A stretch of 64,000 nucleotides of DNA from Listeria valentina (GTDB lineage Bacteria; Bacillota; Bacilli; Lactobacillales; Listeriaceae), in the NCBI RefSeq assembly GCF_011800755.1, contig NZ_JAATJW010000001.1, forward strand, positions 1 to 64,000, written 5' to 3'. Position 1 is the first letter of the stretch. Every line of letters starts with the position of its first letter. The notes under the pieces are model-generated. The model had not been told where the DNA came from, searched no databases, and saw nothing but the letters and a program-made list of their open reading frames with translations. Shown here in pieces: positions 1-8,430 of the stretch. A program made the translations under genes and the position numbers.

Positions 1-102
1 ATATTATAGGAAGTAATAGAGAAAACTAAAAGAATAGCACTTATGATAACTAATTTTAGATTCTAGGTTTTATTCCTTCTATTTATTCGCGTTGCAGATA
101 AC

Positions 103-128
103 GTTTTAGCAGCTTTTATATCGGGAAT
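103..128 (+). promoter_or_regulatory. Candidate SigB-type promoter of relP
   Basis: GTTTTA at 103-108 and GGGAAT at 123-128 are separated by 14 bases. This fits the general-stress sigma factor pattern (GTTTAA-N12-14-GGGWAT) used by Bacillus and Listeria. It lies 54 bases upstream of the relP start codon. Two AT-rich TATAAT hexamers at 133-138 and 141-146 lack a good -35 element. Function is inferred from pattern only. Confidence 0.45.
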
Positions 129-182
129 CATATATAATGATATAATATGTTCATCTCATTGTTTCTAAGGAGTCGATTTTTT

Positions 183-848
183 ATGGAAAATAAAGAAGTT
201 ATGCGTGAGTTACAACGCTGGCTTGGTGATAATCCTCAATTCGAACAAAATATGGCCTTCTTGGAGGATTTCCAGTATTTAATGATGTGTTATCGCAGTT
301 CAATTAAAGAAGTTAAAACCAAACTGGAGATTCTTGCTGATGAGCTCTCACTTCAGAAAAAACGCAGTCCAATCCATTCGATTGAGTCCAGGATTAAAAA
401 ACCTAAAAGTATTGGTGAAAAATTAATTAAACGTGGCAAAACGATTTCAATTGATAACATCCGAAATGAACTTAATGATGTCGCAGGAATTCGCGTTACT
501 TGTTCCTATGTGGATGATGTCTATGATATTGTGAACATGCTTGTTTCTCAAGATGATGTCGAATTGATTCGTACCAAAGATTATATTAAAAACCCAAAAG
601 AAAGCGGATACAGAAGTTTACATATTATCGTTGCAATCCCGATCTTTTTATCTGAAAAAAGTGAGATTTTCCGTGTTGAAATACAAATTCGTACGATTGC
701 TATGGACTTTTGGGCGAGCCTAGAGCATTCCTTACGTTATAAAGGTGATGTCCCTTCTGCAGCCTTCAAGAAGCTCGAAGATGCAGCTATAAATATTTCG
801 AAAATGGAAGATCAAATGCTCACAATTCGTAAATATATAGAAGACTAA
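183..848 (+). CDS. relP: Small alarmone synthetase, RelP/YwaC type
   Basis: A single-domain (p)ppGpp synthetase that transfers pyrophosphate from ATP to GDP or GTP in the cytoplasm, raising alarmone levels independently of the ribosome. The 221-residue protein has only the synthetase fold. Visible motifs are DVAGIRV (about 99-105), GYRSLH (142-147) and EIQIRTIAMDFWASLEH (about 166-182). There is no HD hydrolase domain and no TGS or ACT domain. GYRSLH and overall similarity to YwaC favour RelP over RelQ, which usually has GYRSYH. I chose the ATG at 183 because TAAGGAG at 166-172 is correctly spaced; an in-frame start at 147 has no ribosome-binding site. Expression is probably stress-linked through the SigB-like promoter upstream. 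Confidence 0.9.
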   Translation: MENKEVMRELQRWLGDNPQFEQNMAFLEDFQYLMMCYRSSIKEVKTKLEILADELSLQKKRSPIHSIESRIKKPKSIGEKLIKRGKTISIDNIRNELNDVAGIRVTCSYVDDVYDIVNMLVSQDDVELIRTKDYIKNPKESGYRSLHIIVAIPIFLSEKSEIFRVEIQIRTIAMDFWASLEHSLRYKGDVPSAAFKKLEDAAINISKMEDQMLTIRKYIED

Positions 849-862
849 CTCTCTTTATGCTC

Positions 863-905
863 ACAAACAAAAGCACATCCAACATTAGGATGTGCTTTTG
901 TTTGT
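863..905. terminator. Bidirectional terminator between relP and vanZ-like gene
   Basis: A perfect 18-bp inverted repeat (863-880 with 888-905) and a 7-base loop. U-rich flanks on both strands allow it to end both convergent transcripts. The right arm lies inside the last codons of the minus-strand gene. Confidence 0.85.
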
Positions 906-1487
906 GTTCTTTTTACTGCTGATAATGAAATTTGCTAAACGTATCATTAAATAACCGGTCATAATGCCGCATACGTTTAAGAAAATATCTCCAGTATCAA
1001 AATAACCAACAGCTAAATAATATTGAGTAGATTCAACGCCAATAATTAATGTTACTGCAAGTCCAAATGCTTGATAGCCTTTGAGTTTCCACATTAAGAA
1101 TCCAATCGGAATAAATGCAACGATATTACCAATCGTAATCACCCGTAGATTTCCTGCTAAAAATGGTTCAATAAAACTGAATGTGTCAAAGGATACTCCG
1201 CGTGCATGGGAATCTTTTGCAAATAATAAAAAGATTAAACATCCGAAATATATCAAATACGAAATGACCAATAATTTTAAGTTTAATTCTAAACTCATTA
1301 TTTGCACCGCTGCGAAATAAACAAGCGCTGCCGTGATTGCAATAGTTATATAATCAATAAAGCTATAATTTTGCATTAGCTGGTTCAAATAAAAGTACAT
1401 CCAGCCTTCGAAAAAATGAAAATAAAGGAAAACAGCTAGTAAAACGGAGGTTACAGGTAGTACTGTGAATATAAGTATTTTTTTCAA
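885..1487 (-). CDS. VanZ-like family membrane protein
   Basis: A 200-residue integral membrane protein with about five hydrophobic segments. The second half has the VanZ-like signature: NIVAFIPIGFL near 118-128, then an ESTQ motif and a short FDTGDIFLNVCG segment near 163-174. VanZ relatives are linked to teicoplanin or lipoglycopeptide tolerance, but most chromosomal members have no known function, and no resistance genes lie nearby. The start is TTG with GGAGGAATTT upstream. The coding end overlaps the shared terminator with relP. It appears monocistronic. Confidence 0.75.
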   Translation of the reverse strand: MKKILIFTVLPVTSVLLAVFLYFHFFEGWMYFYLNQLMQNYSFIDYITIAITAALVYFAAVQIMSLELNLKLLVISYLIYFGCLIFLLFAKDSHARGVSFDTFSFIEPFLAGNLRVITIGNIVAFIPIGFLMWKLKGYQAFGLAVTLIIGVESTQYYLAVGYFDTGDIFLNVCGIMTGYLMIRLANFIISSKKNTNKSTS

Positions 1488-1625
1488 TTTAAATTCCTCC
1501 TTTAACTAATGATTGTTTTCATTATAAAACAAATTTGTTAAAGAAGTTTTAAATAGCAAGAAAGAAAACTTAAAAATCTTCTTGTAAAAATGTTAATTCT
1601 CCCCTCCTTCTCTTTCTTAGCATAA

Positions 1626-1659
1626 AACAAGACCCAGAGTTAGCTCTCTGGATCTTGTT
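1626..1659 (-). terminator. Terminator of AI-2E family transporter gene
   Basis: A 14-bp stem (1626-1639 with 1646-1659) and a 6-base loop. The one mismatch on the plus strand is a G-U pair in the minus transcript, and the stem is followed there by UUUU. It overlaps the stop codon of the gene. Confidence 0.7.
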
Positions 1660-2698
1660 TAGGTGTTTTCTTTGGCTTTTTTTCTAAAAGGTGTTCGGCT
1701 TGATCAGTAACGCCGAGCACATCTAGGAAGAACATGACGACTGGAATTCCAACTATTAGTCCCCAAATGCCGAAGAAATGTTCCCCGAAGATTAAAATGA
1801 TAAACGTGTAAAAAACTGGTAAGTCTGTTTTAGCAGACATCAATTTTGGATTTAGTACATAAGATTCAAGTGCATGAATCACAACCACAATCAAAATAAT
1901 GTAGATCAGATATTGAAGTCCGCCAATGGTATAAGCAATGATTGTGAGCGGGATCATCGAAATAATCACACCTGCAACTGGAATTAAACCTAGTAAAAAG
2001 ACCATGATCGAAAGTGTCATCAGTTGTGGGAAGCCTAGCATCCATAAAGCTAGTGTTGTAAGTACACAGTTAACAATGGCGATTAAAAACTGTGCTTCGA
2101 TTACTTTACCAAAAGTGGCCACAAATTTTTGACCAAAATATTTTACTTCTTCATATATGAAAGCAACTTTACTTGTTGCAAATTGGTTCGTAAAGCGAAT
2201 GAGTTGGTCTTTCCCTAACGAGAAAAACAGACTCAACATTAGAGCAATAAACGCATTGAACAGCACGGTCCCAATATTCGTTAAGTAAGTGACAATAATC
2301 TGTACACCTTGTTCGGTATATTTCATGATATCGACTTGATTGGCAAGACTTACAATGTAATTAATAAACTCATTGTCACTGTCATCTGTTGTGAAAAACT
2401 GATTGATAAAGTTCACTAACTGTTTAATTTGGTCCGTCAAAAGTGGTACATATTTGACGACCACAAAAACAAGACCTAGCGCTATCACCGCGTAAAGCAG
2501 GAGCACAATAATCTGCCGATAAATCGAAATTCTCCGTAAAATAAAACCCTCGAGTCGCGTAATCAAAAACGAAAAAATAAAAGTCAGCAAAATAATATCC
2601 ATCATGCTCCGAAGCAAATACAATACAAAAGCTACAAGAACAAAAACAGCAACACGCCGCACGCTTCTATTTTTAAAAAACTGTATCAAACTATCCAC
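1640..2698 (-). CDS. AI-2E family transporter (YueF-like permease)
   Basis: A multi-pass membrane protein of 352 residues with the layout of the AI-2E/PerM family: two or three N-terminal helices, a hydrophilic stretch around residues 90-140, then five or more helices. The family-typical segments LGLIPVAGVIISMIP and HALESYVLNPKLMS are present in the C-terminal half. Named members export autoinducer-2 or act as Na+/H+ antiporters; the substrate here is unknown. The longest frame begins at 2716, but its first codons contain the ribosome-binding site (GGGAGGA), so I place the start at GTG 2698. The C-terminus is a Lys/Pro-rich tail. It is probably a single-gene unit. Confidence 0.75.
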   Translation of the reverse strand: MDSLIQFFKNRSVRRVAVFVLVAFVLYLLRSMMDIILLTFIFSFLITRLEGFILRRISIYRQIIVLLLYAVIALGLVFVVVKYVPLLTDQIKQLVNFINQFFTTDDSDNEFINYIVSLANQVDIMKYTEQGVQIIVTYLTNIGTVLFNAFIALMLSLFFSLGKDQLIRFTNQFATSKVAFIYEEVKYFGQKFVATFGKVIEAQFLIAIVNCVLTTLALWMLGFPQLMTLSIMVFLLGLIPVAGVIISMIPLTIIAYTIGGLQYLIYIILIVVVIHALESYVLNPKLMSAKTDLPVFYTFIILIFGEHFFGIWGLIVGIPVVMFFLDVLGVTDQAEHLLEKKPKKTPKQDPES

Positions 2699-2773
2699 AA
2701 GGTGAAATCCTCCCATTCTAAAATGCCTAATCTCATTGTACCAAATAACCCACTATGATGCATGTTTAAACAC

Positions 2774-2800
2774 AAAAAACTCGGCAAGAAACCGAGAATT
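2774..2800 (-). terminator. Terminator of quinone oxidoreductase gene
   Basis: A short CTCGG/CCGAG stem (2780-2784 with 2792-2796). In the minus transcript it is followed by a run of six U (2774-2779). Confidence 0.65.
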
Positions 2801-2814
2801 TTGCTTCACTTATT

Positions 2815-3747
2815 TTATTCAGCTACTTTGATAACAATTTTTCCTCTTACATGCCCTGTTTCACTGAGTTCCTGAGCGACTTTCACCTTTTCAAGTGGGA
2901 ACCTTGCGGCAATTTCTGTTTTTATTTCACCTGATTCAATATATTTGCGAAGCTCATCCAAATCAGACCCGCTCGATTTCACCCAAAGTCCCTTTGCAAC
3001 GGCACGCTTTTCCTTCGTTAGTTTAGGATCAGGTGTTCCAGCAATTGAACCAATTCTTCCTCCTTCTTTTAGAATCGCAAAACTTTCAATTTGACTTTTT
3101 CCTCCTATCAAATCGAAAACAACATCGACTGGTTCCGTATCCAAGCTACCATTTTTGGTATAATCAAAGACTTCATCTGCCCCTAAGCTTTTTACGTAAT
3201 CAATGTTATCAGGGCCTGTTGTTGTTACAACATGAGCACCTAATATTTTGGCGATTTGAATAGCAAAACTTCCGACACCGCCAGATCCTGCAGAAATAAA
3301 GACGCGTTCGTTTGCACCGAGCCCTGCAAAATCCCTTAACGCTTGATAGGCTGTCAGTGCAGCAAGCGGAACAGAGGCTGCTTCCTCAAAATTTAAATTT
3401 TGAGGTTTTTTTGAAACAAATAGCTGATTCACGGCAATTTTTTCTGCATACGAACCATTGCGGCTTGTATCAGCGCGCGCATAAACTTCATCACCTGGAT
3501 GGAACATTGTAACTTCTTTCCCGACTTCCTTCACAACGCCTGAAACATCAAGTCCAAGAATAAATGGAAAAGGAATATCGACGATCTGTTTTAAGTAACC
3601 TTGACGCAATTTCCAATCAATGGGATTAACGGCTGCCGCCTTCACTTCAATCAATACATCATCATCTCTCAGTACTGGTTCTGGAAAGTCATCCACATAC
3701 TGAAGCACATTGCTGTCTCCATATTCATTCATGATTATAGCCTTCAT
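2815..3747 (-). CDS. NADP-dependent zinc-free alcohol dehydrogenase / quinone oxidoreductase
   Basis: A 310-residue medium-chain dehydrogenase/reductase. The N-terminal GroES-like domain has AAAVNPIDWKLRQG (37-50) and LGLDVSG (64-70). The Rossmann nucleotide motif AGSGGVG is at 153-159. The cysteines that bind structural and catalytic zinc in alcohol dehydrogenases are absent, as in the quinone oxidoreductase (Qor) branch, which reduces quinones or enones with NADPH. The natural substrate cannot be read from the sequence. The start ATG has AAGGAAG ten bases upstream. It is flanked by terminators on both sides, so it is probably monocistronic. Confidence 0.8.
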   Translation of the reverse strand: MKAIIMNEYGDSNVLQYVDDFPEPVLRDDDVLIEVKAAAVNPIDWKLRQGYLKQIVDIPFPFILGLDVSGVVKEVGKEVTMFHPGDEVYARADTSRNGSYAEKIAVNQLFVSKKPQNLNFEEAASVPLAALTAYQALRDFAGLGANERVFISAGSGGVGSFAIQIAKILGAHVVTTTGPDNIDYVKSLGADEVFDYTKNGSLDTEPVDVVFDLIGGKSQIESFAILKEGGRIGSIAGTPDPKLTKEKRAVAKGLWVKSSGSDLDELRKYIESGEIKTEIAARFPLEKVKVAQELSETGHVRGKIVIKVAE

Positions 3748-3820
3748 TTTTTATCGACTTCCTTTCAAATAAAACATCTCTCAATAACCATTATTTCCTA
3801 ATCCTACTTTTTTTAAACAT

Positions 3821-3851
3821 AAAAAGACAAGCAATCGAATTTACTTGTCTT
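3821..3851 (-). terminator. Terminator of murB
   Basis: An AAGACAAG/CTTGTCTT stem (3824-3831 with 3844-3851) and a 12-base loop, followed in the minus transcript by UUUU. It overlaps the murB stop codon. Confidence 0.65.
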
Positions 3852-4737
3852 CACCAATAATCTTCACTTCCGTCTCAAGATCCACATCAAAATTACGCTT
3901 CACCGTTTTCTGAACATGGTGGATCACTTGCATGTAATCCGTTGCTGTCGCCTCGCCCACGTTCACAATAAAGCCCGCATGCTTCATAGAGACCTGTGCA
4001 CCACCAATTTGGAAACCTTGTAAATCACTATCTTGAATGAGTTTCCCAGCAAAATGGCCTGGTGGTCGCTTGAAAACGCTCCCGCAAGATGGGTATTCAA
4101 GCGGTTGTTTCGCTTCGCGCGCTTCTGTCAGTTCAGCCATTTTAGTTTCAATCGGTTGCCGTTCCGAAAGTTCTAACGCAAACTCTGCACTTAGCACAAT
4201 ATAGTCTTTATCAGCGATTGTACTTCTTCGGTATTTAGCCGCTAGCTCTTCTCGCTTTAAATGTAGCAACGCACCAGAGCGTGTTAAAACGGTTGCCGCA
4301 TCAAGTACATCACTGATTTCTCCACCATAAGCACCAGCATTCATATAAAGTGCCCCGCCAACAGAGCCTGGAATTCCACAAGCAAATTCAAGCCCGCTAA
4401 GTTGCGATTCAAGTGCAAACCTTGAAACATCAATGATTTTTGCACCACTTCCTGCAATAACTCGCGTTTCCTCTCTTACAATTTCATTCAGCAAATCAAG
4501 GTGCATCACAACGCCTCGAATGCCCCCATCTTTTACAATCAAATTCGAACCATTCCCAAGAATAGTTAGCGTAATCTGATTTTCATGGCAATACTGAACA
4601 AGTTTTTTAGCTTCATCAATCGTTTTTGGCATAGCAAACAGATCTGCTTCTCCACCTGTTTTTGTATACGTGTACTTCGCTAGGGATTCATTTTGTTTTA
4701 TCAAAAGACCTGGTATTTGAATACCTAAATCTTGCAT
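3841..4737 (-). CDS. murB: UDP-N-acetylenolpyruvoylglucosamine reductase
   Basis: A cytoplasmic FAD enzyme that reduces UDP-GlcNAc-enolpyruvate to UDP-MurNAc with NADPH, the second committed step of peptidoglycan synthesis. Visible signatures are YTYTKTGGEADLF near the N-terminus, the FAD-binding GNGSNLIV, CGIPGSVGGALYMNAGAYGG, and YPSCGSVFKRP with the conserved catalytic serine region. The longest frame begins with TTG at 4758, but its AAAGG is too close. ATG 4737 has GAGTGG at good spacing and gives 298 residues, the usual Listeria length. The gene is divergent from bilEA and shares a 200-bp intergenic region with it. Confidence 0.92.
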   Translation of the reverse strand: MQDLGIQIPGLLIKQNESLAKYTYTKTGGEADLFAMPKTIDEAKKLVQYCHENQITLTILGNGSNLIVKDGGIRGVVMHLDLLNEIVREETRVIAGSGAKIIDVSRFALESQLSGLEFACGIPGSVGGALYMNAGAYGGEISDVLDAATVLTRSGALLHLKREELAAKYRRSTIADKDYIVLSAEFALELSERQPIETKMAELTEAREAKQPLEYPSCGSVFKRPPGHFAGKLIQDSDLQGFQIGGAQVSMKHAGFIVNVGEATATDYMQVIHHVQKTVKRNFDVDLETEVKIIGEDK

Positions 4738-4810
4738 TAGATTTTCCACTCTTTTCAAAACCTTTCCATTCTAGTTCTTACTTCTAGGATTGTTTGAAAC
4801 CTCACCTTCT

Positions 4811-4838
4811 ATTCTAACACGAGAGTAATATTTTACAA
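4811..4838 (-). promoter_or_regulatory. Candidate SigA promoter of murB
   Basis: Read on the minus strand: TTGTAA (4833-4838), a 16-base spacer, then TAGAAT (4811-4816) preceded by an extended TG. It lies about 75 bases upstream of the murB start. Confidence 0.45.
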
Positions 4839-4865
4839 AATAAATCTTTATAATTTCTATTTATC

Positions 4866-4892
4866 GTTAAAAAATGGTAAATTATAGGGTAT
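4866..4892 (+). promoter_or_regulatory. Candidate SigB-type promoter of bilEAB, with PrfA-box-like overlap
   Basis: GTTAAA (4866-4871) and GGGTAT (4887-4892) are separated by 15 bases, close to the SigB consensus, and lie 46 bases upstream of bilEA. The same stretch contains TTAAAAAATGGTAA (4867-4880), which matches 10 of 12 fixed positions of a PrfA box. In an AT-rich region that could be chance. From memory, bilE of L. monocytogenes is reported to respond to SigB and PrfA. Confidence 0.45.
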
Positions 4893-4937
4893 AAACGGAG
4901 ATCATTACTTTTAATAAATAGAAACTGGGAGGATAAT

Positions 4938-5927
4938 ATGATTCGCTTTGAAAACGTGACAAAGAAATATGACAATGATTCCGTCGCTGTTGATCACCTC
5001 AACCTCAATATTGAAGACGGTGAATTTTTCGTTTTTATTGGGCCAAGCGGATGCGGCAAAACAACAACTTTAAAAATGATCAATCGTCTCATCCCACTCT
5101 CAACAGGGACCATCTATATCGATGAAAAACGCATTAGTGATTATGATATTCACGAATTGCGCTATGATATTGGCTATGTACTCCAACAAATTGCTTTGTT
5201 TCCACATATGACGATTGCTGAAAATATCGCGATTGTTCCTGAGCTAAAAAAGTGGGATAAGCAAAAAATCTATGACCGAACAACCGAATTACTGGAAATG
5301 GTTGGACTTGATCCGGCTTTATACCGAGACCGACTACCGAAAGAACTTTCTGGCGGCGAACAACAGCGTGTTGGTGTTGTTCGCGCTCTTGCAGCCGATC
5401 CAAGCATTATTTTAATGGATGAACCCTTCAGTGCGTTAGATCCCATTTCTAGACAAAAATTACAGCAAGATATTTCTAAACTGCAAAAGAAAATTAAAAA
5501 GACCATCGTTTTTGTCACGCACGATATGCAAGAAGCTTTGGCGCTTGGGGATCGAATTTGCCTCATGCAAGATGGAAAAATCGTACAATGTGATACACCA
5601 GAGAATATATTGAAAAATCCTGAAACTGACTTTGTTCGTAATTTTCTCGAATCTGGTAATCTTCTACCTAAAACCCTATTTGACCATTCCATCACGATTT
5701 CCGAACTGCTAAACCGAAACTTCTTTACCCCAACAGCTGCAGGAAACTCGAGTGAGACGAGCCGACATTTAAAAGCCACTGATCCACTCGAAAAACTCGT
5801 TACCGCGCTCGCAAGTGTCAAAAGCGTCACGATCGAAGATGAATCCGGCACAAGCCTGGCAATTATCGAGACAAGCGACTTGCTCGCCTTCTTATCGAGC
5901 AACTTGAAAGAAGGTGTTCATTCATGA
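4938..5927 (+). CDS. bilEA: BilE/OpuC-family ABC transporter ATPase
   Basis: ATP-hydrolysing subunit of a quaternary-amine or bile-exclusion transporter, on the cytoplasmic face of the membrane. Walker A is GPSGCGKTT (35-43), the signature is LSGGE (137-141) and Walker B is ILMDE (158-162). After about residue 240 the C-terminal tail lacks the paired CBS domains seen in OpuCA of this window, so ionic-strength sensing through CBS domains is not evident. GGGAGGA precedes the ATG. The stop overlaps the start of bilEB by 4 bases (ATGA), indicating translational coupling. In L. monocytogenes the homologous BilE pair is reported to protect against bile; later structural work questioned whether choline-type ligands are its substrates. 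Confidence 0.85.
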   Translation: MIRFENVTKKYDNDSVAVDHLNLNIEDGEFFVFIGPSGCGKTTTLKMINRLIPLSTGTIYIDEKRISDYDIHELRYDIGYVLQQIALFPHMTIAENIAIVPELKKWDKQKIYDRTTELLEMVGLDPALYRDRLPKELSGGEQQRVGVVRALAADPSIILMDEPFSALDPISRQKLQQDISKLQKKIKKTIVFVTHDMQEALALGDRICLMQDGKIVQCDTPENILKNPETDFVRNFLESGNLLPKTLFDHSITISELLNRNFFTPTAAGNSSETSRHLKATDPLEKLVTALASVKSVTIEDESGTSLAIIETSDLLAFLSSNLKEGVHS

Positions 5928-7441
5928 GTACATTCATCGAGACACTAACAGACCGAAAAGATGACCTTCTTGCTGCTTTGATTGAGCACATTCAAATTTC
6001 ATTCATCTCGCTTTTCATCGCCGTTTTAATTGCCCTACCACTTGGTATTTACTTAACGCGCCACAAGCGGATTGCAGAGCCTGTCATCCAAGTCGCTGCG
6101 ATTTTCCAAACGATTCCATCACTGGCTTTACTTGGGCTGCTGATTCCACTTGTTGGGATTGGAATCGTGCCAGCGATCATCGCACTCGTTGTCTATGCTC
6201 TACTTCCCATTTTGCGTAATACATATACCGGAATTGATGAAGTGGATCCTGCATTGATTGAAGCTTCTCGGGCGATGGGGATGAATAAATGGAAACGACT
6301 TTATAAAATTCAGTTACCACTTGCCCTTCCTGTCATCATGGCAGGGATTCGAACAGCGATGGTCCTTATCATTGGAACAGCAACGCTTGCTGCATTAATC
6401 GGCGCAGGTGGGCTTGGGGATTTGATTCTGCTTGGAATCGACCGAAATGACAACAGCTTGATTTTACTGGGCGCAATTCCTGCCGCCTTACTTGCCATTT
6501 TGTTTGACTTTGTATTGCGTTTCTTCCAAAAAGCCTCCTTCAAAAGTACAGTCATCACGATATCTGCGGCGATCTTGCTAACGGCAGCTCTACTAATCGT
6601 GCCACATTTTACAAGTGATAAAAAAGATATTACAATCGCAGGCAAACTTGGTGCAGAGCCTGAAATACTGATTAACATGTATAAATTACTTATTGAAGAT
6701 GAAACCGACTTGAAGGTGGAATTGAAGCCAAGCATGGGAAAAACAAGTTTCCTTTTCAATGCGCTGAAATCTGGCGATATTGATATCTATCCAGAATTTA
6801 CTGGAACAGTTCTTGAAACGTTCACGAAAGAACCTGCTAAATCCCATTCAGCTCACGAAGTCTATAAACAAGCGCGAACGGGTTTAGCTTCTAAATTTGA
6901 TATGACGCTTTTAAAACCAATGCAATATAATAATACTTATGCGATTGCAGTTTCCGAGCGACTTGCTAAAGAATACGGACTGGAAACAATTTCTGATCTT
7001 CGTCCGATTGATGAGCAAGTAAAGGTTGGCTTCACGGCCGAATTTGCAGACCGTGGAGATGGCTACAAGGGACTACAAGAAAAATATGGGATTACGTTTA
7101 ATCATCTTGAAAAAATGGAACCTAAACTTCGCTATACGGCAATTAAGGCTGGCGACATTGATGTTTTAGATGCCTATTCAACAGATAGCGAACTCGAACA
7201 ATACCATTTGAAAGTACTAAAAGATGATCGTAAACTCTTTCCTCCTTACCAAGGTGCTCCTTTGATGCTTACTAAAACCTTGCAAAAGTATCCTGAGTTA
7301 GAGGACCCATTAAATAAACTAGCTGGGAAAATTACAGATGAGGAAATGCGTAAGATGAATTACCAAGTCAATGTAGATGGTAAATCCGCAGAATCTGTCG
7401 CTAAAAATTATCTTGTTCAGCATAAACTGCTCAAAAAATAA
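5924..7441 (+). CDS. bilEB: BilE fused permease and substrate-binding protein
   Basis: A 505-residue fusion. Residues 1-200 form a five-to-six-helix permease with the ATPase-contacting EAA loop ([12 protein letters not shown], about 113-124). A further membrane helix at about 208-229 anchors an OpuAC-type ligand-binding domain (about 235-505) outside the cell. With the bilEA ATPase this makes a complete transporter from two genes. The opuC operon in this window encodes the same functions in four. [11 protein letters not shown] and [18 protein letters not shown] are typical of the OpuAC-type binding domain. It is translationally coupled to bilEA and ends in a strong terminator. The true ligand is uncertain. 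Confidence 0.85.
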   Translation: MSTFIETLTDRKDDLLAALIEHIQISFISLFIAVLIALPLGIYLTRHKRIAEPVIQVAAIFQTIPSLALLGLLIPLVGIGIVPAIIALVVYALLPILRNTYTGIDEVDPALIEASRAMGMNKWKRLYKIQLPLALPVIMAGIRTAMVLIIGTATLAALIGAGGLGDLILLGIDRNDNSLILLGAIPAALLAILFDFVLRFFQKASFKSTVITISAAILLTAALLIVPHFTSDKKDITIAGKLGAEPEILINMYKLLIEDETDLKVELKPSMGKTSFLFNALKSGDIDIYPEFTGTVLETFTKEPAKSHSAHEVYKQARTGLASKFDMTLLKPMQYNNTYAIAVSERLAKEYGLETISDLRPIDEQVKVGFTAEFADRGDGYKGLQEKYGITFNHLEKMEPKLRYTAIKAGDIDVLDAYSTDSELEQYHLKVLKDDRKLFPPYQGAPLMLTKTLQKYPELEDPLNKLAGKITDEEMRKMNYQVNVDGKSAESVAKNYLVQHKLLKK

Positions 7442-7482
7442 AAAATAGCTGCTGAAACGGACTCGTTTCAGCAGCTATTTTT
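7441..7482. terminator. Bidirectional terminator after bilEB
   Basis: A perfect 19-bp inverted repeat (7441-7459 with 7464-7482) and a 4-base loop, with A/T runs at each end. It serves bilEB and the convergent hypothetical gene, whose stop codon it touches. Confidence 0.9.
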
Positions 7483-8312
7483 TAATTTCGGATTAATTTA
7501 ACCATTTTTTCAAGTTTGGGTTTGTAGAAGCGACACAATGCTTCATATTCTTTATTGAATTCTTGTGCACGCTTTGGTAGATCTTCATCATGATCGATTA
7601 GCAAGCCTTTTTCAAGCAGCGGCAGTAGCGAAATAATTTGATCGAAAATAAGGCCAGCACTTGTATCACTTAAAAGCGAAACAAGTTTTAACAAGGCTTT
7701 CCGCTTTTCAGCAGGTAGTTCTTTTTGATGTTCATGGACCCACTTGGCAAGTTTTTGACGATTTTTTCTGGTTGCTTCTAAGTAAATCGTTTGCGCGTAA
7801 GCAGCACTCATAAACAAAATAGACAAATCTTCCGCAGATTTCCAGTCCTCTGGTTGAATTTGACCTTGTTCTTTAATTTTTTCATTTAACAAACTGATAT
7901 CTTCCTGATAAACATCCATTTTATGTTGTTGTTGTTTGTAAACTTCGAGTGCCAAGCTAAGCTTGTCGATAATGGGTTGCATGTTTTCATCAAATAATTC
8001 ACCATCATTTAAAATTAACTGCGTTTGCTCAATTCGTTCAGCCACCACACTGTCACGTTCTTTTACAACGTCTGAACGCTTTGAAAGATACTCAAAATAA
8101 AAATTGTATCGTTGCAGCTTTAGTACAACTTCTTCAGCTATTTCCCTAGCAGCAAGACTCTTGTCTTCATTTAACACGGTGATCCCAGAAATCTTTCCAA
8201 GCTTTGTATAAATCATGACGTAAAAAGATTGATCGTGAGCTTCAATTGTGTATGGCAAAAGATGCTCTTGCTCTAATAATCGTTTTTGCTGTTTTACTGC
8301 TTTGTCCTCCAT
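7482..8312 (-). CDS. Conserved Listeria hypothetical protein, probably helical
   Basis: I do not recognise a named domain in this 276-residue protein. It has no signal peptide and no membrane segment. A likely alpha/beta N-terminal part (about 1-80, with YTIEAHDQSFYVMIYTK) is followed by long charged helices rich in Gln, Lys and Glu (about 85-180) that could form coiled coils. From memory the same position in L. monocytogenes holds lmo1423. The longest frame starts with GTG at 8324, too close to its AAAGG. ATG 8312 fits AAAGGTGTGGAG better. A TATAAT at 8351-8356 on the minus strand may be its -10. It sits between bilEB and mntH, but no functional link is visible. Confidence 0.55.
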   Translation of the reverse strand: MEDKAVKQQKRLLEQEHLLPYTIEAHDQSFYVMIYTKLGKISGITVLNEDKSLAAREIAEEVVLKLQRYNFYFEYLSKRSDVVKERDSVVAERIEQTQLILNDGELFDENMQPIIDKLSLALEVYKQQQHKMDVYQEDISLLNEKIKEQGQIQPEDWKSAEDLSILFMSAAYAQTIYLEATRKNRQKLAKWVHEHQKELPAEKRKALLKLVSLLSDTSAGLIFDQIISLLPLLEKGLLIDHDEDLPKRAQEFNKEYEALCRFYKPKLEKMVKLIRN

Positions 8313-8430
8313 CCTACTCCACACCTTTACTACGGTTATTCGCTAATTCAATTATAACGAATCTAGATAAAAAATTCGAGGGAAATAATTAAAAATCTTT
8401 TCATTTACAGTTTACATAATAATATTATCG

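Noticed and set aside
1-102. Left-edge sequence as the end of another gene
   Set aside because: It is AT-rich with stops in all frames; no conserved product could be seen.
5270-5902. A 210-codon open frame antisense to bilEA
   Set aside because: It lies wholly within bilEA, whose product has clear ATPase motifs; the antisense product is Ser-rich with no recognisable domain or ribosome-binding site.
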